Shown here: positions 61,458-64,000 of the stretch, piece by piece
Position numbering within the stretch: position 1 is the first letter of the stretch
Layout: every line of letters begins with the position of its first letter
NCBI RefSeq assembly: GCF_003002065.1
Contig: NZ_PVZG01000005.1
Location: 310,001 to 374,000 of the forward strand
DNA: 64,000 bases
DNA from: Pseudosporangium ferrugineum
Lineage (GTDB): Bacteria; Actinomycetota; Actinomycetes; Mycobacteriales; Micromonosporaceae
Reading direction: 5' to 3'
The notes under the pieces: generated by a model
The model's input: the letters and a program-made list of their open reading frames with translations, nothing else
The model's database searches: none
Told to the model about the DNA's origin: nothing
Program-made: the position numbers and the translations under genes

Positions 61458-63257
61458 GTGGCACAACCGGCATATGTCCAAGGCACTCTGGACACCCTCC
61501 TGAGCGCCGACGGTTCCGTCGATCCGGCGGCGTTGTCGCTGCGGGACACGACGTTCGTGGTGCTCGACCTGGAGACGACCGGCGGGGCGCCGGACGGCGG
61601 CGGCATCACCGAGATCGGGGCGGTCAAGGTCCGCGCCGGTGAGGAGCTGGGCGTGCTCGGCACCCTGGTCAACCCGGGTGAGCGCCTGCCGCCGTTCATC
61701 ACCGTGCTGACCGGCATCACCGAGGCGATGCTGGCGCCGGCGCCGCCGATCGAGGCCGTGCTGCCGAGTCTGCTCGAGTTCCTGCGCGGGTCGGTGCTGG
61801 TCGCCCACAACGCGCCCTACGACGTGGGCTTCCTCAAGGCCGCGTGCGCCCGGCACGGGCATGCCTGGCCGCAGCTGCGCGTGCTGGACACCGCGGCCCT
61901 GGCCCGCCGGGCGCTGACCCGCGACGAGGTGCCCAACCGCAAGCTGGGCACGCTGGCGCAGTTCTTCCACGCCCGGGTGCAGCCCACCCACCGGGCGCTC
62001 GACGACGCCAAGGCGACCGTGGACGTCCTGCACGGGCTGATCGAGCGGCTGGGCAGCTTCAAGGTGCACACGCTCGGCGACGCGATCGAGTTCGCCAAGG
62101 CGGTCACCCCCGCCCAGCGGCGCAAACGCCATCTCGCCGACAACCTGCCGCACGTGCCGGGGGTCTACGTGTTCCGCGCCGCCGACGAGCGGCCGCTCTA
62201 CGTCGGCACCTCGGTGGACATCGCGACCCGGGTGCGCAGCTACTTCACGGCCGGCGAGAAGCGGGCCCGGATGTCGGAGATGATCGCCGCCGCGACCCGG
62301 GTGGAGGCGGTGGAGTGCGCGCACTCGCTCGAGGCCGAGGTGCGTGAGCTGCGGTTGATCGCCGCGCACGCGCCGCCGTACAACCGCCGCTCGAAGTATC
62401 CGGAGCGGGTGGTGTGGCTGAAGCTGACCGCGGAGGCCTACCCCCGGCTGTCGGTCGTGCGGCAGCTCGCCGACGACGACGCCGCCTATCTCGGGCCGTT
62501 CTCGTCGCGGCGCACCGCCGAGCTCGCCGCGGCGGCCGTCTACGACGCGGTGCCGCTGCGCCAATGCACCCACAAGCTCTCCACCAGGACGGTCACGCCG
62601 GCCTGCGCGCTGGCCGAGCTGGGGAGATGCCCGGCGCCCTGCGAGCACCGGATAACCCCTGAGGCGTACGCCCAGAGCGCCGCGCTGCCCTTTCGCACCG
62701 CCACCCACGGCGACCCGGAGCCCCTGGTGGAGGCCCTCCTGGCGAGGATCGAGGCACTGTCGCAGCGGCAGCGTTACGAGGAGGCGGCGGTCGTCCGGTC
62801 CCGCCTCGTCGCGCTGCTGCGGGCCGTCGTGCGGATGCAGAAGCTGGGGGCGCTGACCCGGATCGAGGAGCTGGTGGCGGCGCGGCGCAACGACGCGTAC
62901 GGATGGGAGATCGTGGTGGTCCGGCACGGCCGCCTGGCCGCCGCCGCGACCTCGCCGCCGCGCCTGCATCCCCGGCCGACCCTGGACCTGGCCCGGGCGA
63001 CGGCGGAGACGGTCCTACCCGGACCGGGACCGGTTCCGGCGGCGTCGGCGGAGGAGACCGAGCGGATCCTGGCATGGCTCGAGCGGCCGGACACCCGGCT
63101 GGTGGAAACTTCCGGCGACTGGGTGTCACCGGCGCGTGGCGCAGCGCGGTTCAGTAGGCTGCTCACCAGGGCCGAAGCCGCGGCGTCGAGAAGAGACTCA
63201 CCCGTTCGCTCATCCGTAACTGCCCGTTCGGATGACGCTCGCTCGCTTAGGCTGTAG
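61458..63257 (+). CDS. DnaQ-like exonuclease fused to UvrC-type GIY-YIG domain
   Basis: A 599-aa two-domain nuclease, homologue of M. tuberculosis Rv2191. The N-terminal DEDD 3'-5' exonuclease (residues 25-200) has TTFVVLDLETTGGAPDGGGI, the VLVAHNAPYDVGFLKAACAR region, and HRALDDAKATVDVLHGLIE with the last acidic pair. The C-terminal part is UvrC-like: NLPHVPGVYVFRAADERPLY, VGTSVDIATRVRSYF (GIY-YIG type), HSLEAEVRELRLIAAHAPPY NRR (split), and a UVR-like QRQRYEEAAVVRSRLVALLR. It lacks UvrC's C-terminal endonuclease and HhH. Start GTG 61458 appears leaderless (TAGATT at -13 to -8). Role in repair of unusual lesions is inferred. Confidence 0.92.
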   Translation: MAQPAYVQGTLDTLLSADGSVDPAALSLRDTTFVVLDLETTGGAPDGGGITEIGAVKVRAGEELGVLGTLVNPGERLPPFITVLTGITEAMLAPAPPIEAVLPSLLEFLRGSVLVAHNAPYDVGFLKAACARHGHAWPQLRVLDTAALARRALTRDEVPNRKLGTLAQFFHARVQPTHRALDDAKATVDVLHGLIERLGSFKVHTLGDAIEFAKAVTPAQRRKRHLADNLPHVPGVYVFRAADERPLYVGTSVDIATRVRSYFTAGEKRARMSEMIAAATRVEAVECAHSLEAEVRELRLIAAHAPPYNRRSKYPERVVWLKLTAEAYPRLSVVRQLADDDAAYLGPFSSRRTAELAAAAVYDAVPLRQCTHKLSTRTVTPACALAELGRCPAPCEHRITPEAYAQSAALPFRTATHGDPEPLVEALLARIEALSQRQRYEEAAVVRSRLVALLRAVVRMQKLGALTRIEELVAARRNDAYGWEIVVVRHGRLAAAATSPPRLHPRPTLDLARATAETVLPGPGPVPAASAEETERILAWLERPDTRLVETSGDWVSPARGAARFSRLLTRAEAAASRRDSPVRSSVTARSDDARSLRL

Positions 63258-63332
63258 GGCACGCGGCTGCAAAGCCGAGAAATCGGTGGGATCCGCGCGT
63301 AGGGTGCGATCGATCCGGGAGGGGGTGTCCGA

Positions 63333-64000
63333 GTGGACGTCGACGCCGGCCACGGCGCCGCCCTTGGACGTGCCCTGCCGACGGCGCCGCTGACCCAGCG
63401 GCTGAGGTCGTTCCTGAGCTTTCAGGGCAACGACGACGACCCGGTCACCACCCTGACGCGCACGCATCGTGCGATCCATCCGTCCGCCGACGCCGGCATC
63501 CTGCGGCGCAGCTACGCCGTGGCCGAGAACATGCACCGCGGCCAGTTCCGCAAGAGCGGCGACCCGTACATCACCCATCCGCTCGCCGTCGCCCAGATCT
63601 GCGCCGAGCTGGGCATGGACACGACCACGCTGGTCGCGGCGCTGCTGCACGACACGGTCGAGGACACGAGCTACACGCTGGAGACGCTGCACGGCGACTT
63701 CGGCCCCGAGGTCACCCACCTGGTCGACGGCGTCACCAAGTTCGACAAGGCGTTCTACGGCAAGGTGGCCGAGGCCGAGACGATCCGCAAGATGATCATC
63801 GCGGCCGGCAAGGACGTCCGGGTGCTGGTGATCAAGCTGGCCGACCGGCTGCACAACATGCGCACCCTCGACGCCCGCTCCCCCGCCTCCCGGGCCCGCA
63901 TCGCCACGGCCACGCTCGACGTGCTCGTCCCGCTCTGCGACCGGCTCGGCATCCAGGCCCTCAAGCGCGACCTCGACGACGTGGTGCTCTACCACCTCGA
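63333..64000 (+). CDS. RelA/SpoT-family (p)ppGpp synthetase/hydrolase, N-terminal part
   Basis: Stringent-response enzyme, cut by the window end after about 222 codons. Start GTG 63333 with GGAGGG upstream. The HD hydrolase domain is visible: [60 protein letters not shown] and [20 protein letters not shown], including the His-Asp pair HDTVED. It continues [34 protein letters not shown]. The synthetase, TGS and ACT domains would lie outside. Actinomycetes often have a main rel gene (near secF/apt) and a second RSH such as SCO5794 of Streptomyces; which of the two this is cannot be told from the fragment. Confidence 0.9.
   Translation, partial: MDVDAGHGAALGRALPTAPLTQRLRSFLSFQGNDDDPVTTLTRTHRAIHPSADAGILRRSYAVAENMHRGQFRKSGDPYITHPLAVAQICAELGMDTTTLVAALLHDTVEDTSYTLETLHGDFGPEVTHLVDGVTKFDKAFYGKVAEAETIRKMIIAAGKDVRVLVIKLADRLHNMRTLDARSPASRARIATATLDVLVPLCDRLGIQALKRDLDDVVLYHL

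Overview
The window is very GC-rich actinomycete DNA. Reading frames are dense and GC-biased at codon position three, GTG starts are common, and many genes overlap by 1-4 bases or start with no Shine-Dalgarno. The gene set (secreted chitinase, carotenoid genes, PASTA kinase, RNase AS, a pimB-type mannosyltransferase, an exonuclease-UvrC fusion, a PPi-type phosphofructokinase) suggests Micromonosporaceae, most likely Actinoplanes or a close relative. This is an inference; there is no rRNA or tRNA in the window to settle it.

Layout. (1) 1-3.2 kb, minus strand: an SOS mutagenesis operon of a HEPN-domain protein, imuA' and imuB, the last cut by the window edge. ImuA' carries a huge repeat-encoded insertion. 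(2) 3.9-5.3 kb: an SDR oxidoreductase and a YbaK-type deacylase. (3) 5.4-11.6 kb: six tightly coupled plus-strand genes, a GT-C membrane glycosyltransferase followed by carotenoid-tailoring genes (crtA-like, GNAT, cruF-like, GT2, crtI/crtD-like). (4) 11.8-16.3 kb: a LysR regulator divergent from sdhCAB. (5) 16.3-19.3 kb: an accessory patch with a truncated XRE regulator, a doubly frameshifted cadD, an MFS exporter and its HTH regulator with paired operators, and an HNH nuclease. (6) 19.5-30 kb: metF, a CDP-alcohol phosphotransferase, GGPP synthase, lycopene cyclase subunits crtYcd behind an Rv2175c-type DNA-binding protein, a PASTA kinase (PknL type), endonuclease IV, threonine aldolase and class II DAHP synthase. 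(7) 30-37 kb: chitinase, glutathione peroxidase, a DUF429 protein, an HTH/MgtE_N-like protein, proC, phosphofructokinase, a PNPOx-like protein and a Crp regulator. (8) 37-44 kb: a phosphotransferase, RNase AS, ChaB, an acyltransferase, otsA and a large membrane protein. (9) 44-50 kb, minus strand: a six-gene run SRPBCC - repeat protein - ROK glucokinase - EEP nuclease - flavin monooxygenase - alpha/beta-hydrolase. (10) 50-64 kb: a NarL-type two-component system, thioredoxin and DUF4395, an ABC exporter, pimB, a repeat ORF, an M48 protease, a NYN-domain protein, a DnaQ-UvrC fusion and the start of a RelA/SpoT gene.

The order from metF/GGPPS through Rv2175c, pknL, DAHP synthase, RNase AS, acyltransferase, SRPBCC, pimB and the exonuclease-UvrC fusion recalls the Rv2172c-Rv2191 segment of Mycobacterium tuberculosis. 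Non-core genes sit between these anchors: chitinase, otsA, the flavin monooxygenase and the two-component system.

The most unusual property is a wealth of short tandem repeats. Inside genes the units are always multiples of three (12/36, 15, 18, 30, 54, 66 bp). They encode low-complexity inserts in ImuA', the HEPN protein, the GT-C enzyme, the thioredoxin, the ABC exporter and others. The most novel single observations are the repeat-split P-loop of ImuA', a HEPN protein with an RNase-like motif in the SOS operon, and a 314-codon Pro/Ala-rich repeat ORF coupled at both ends between an M48 protease gene and pimB.
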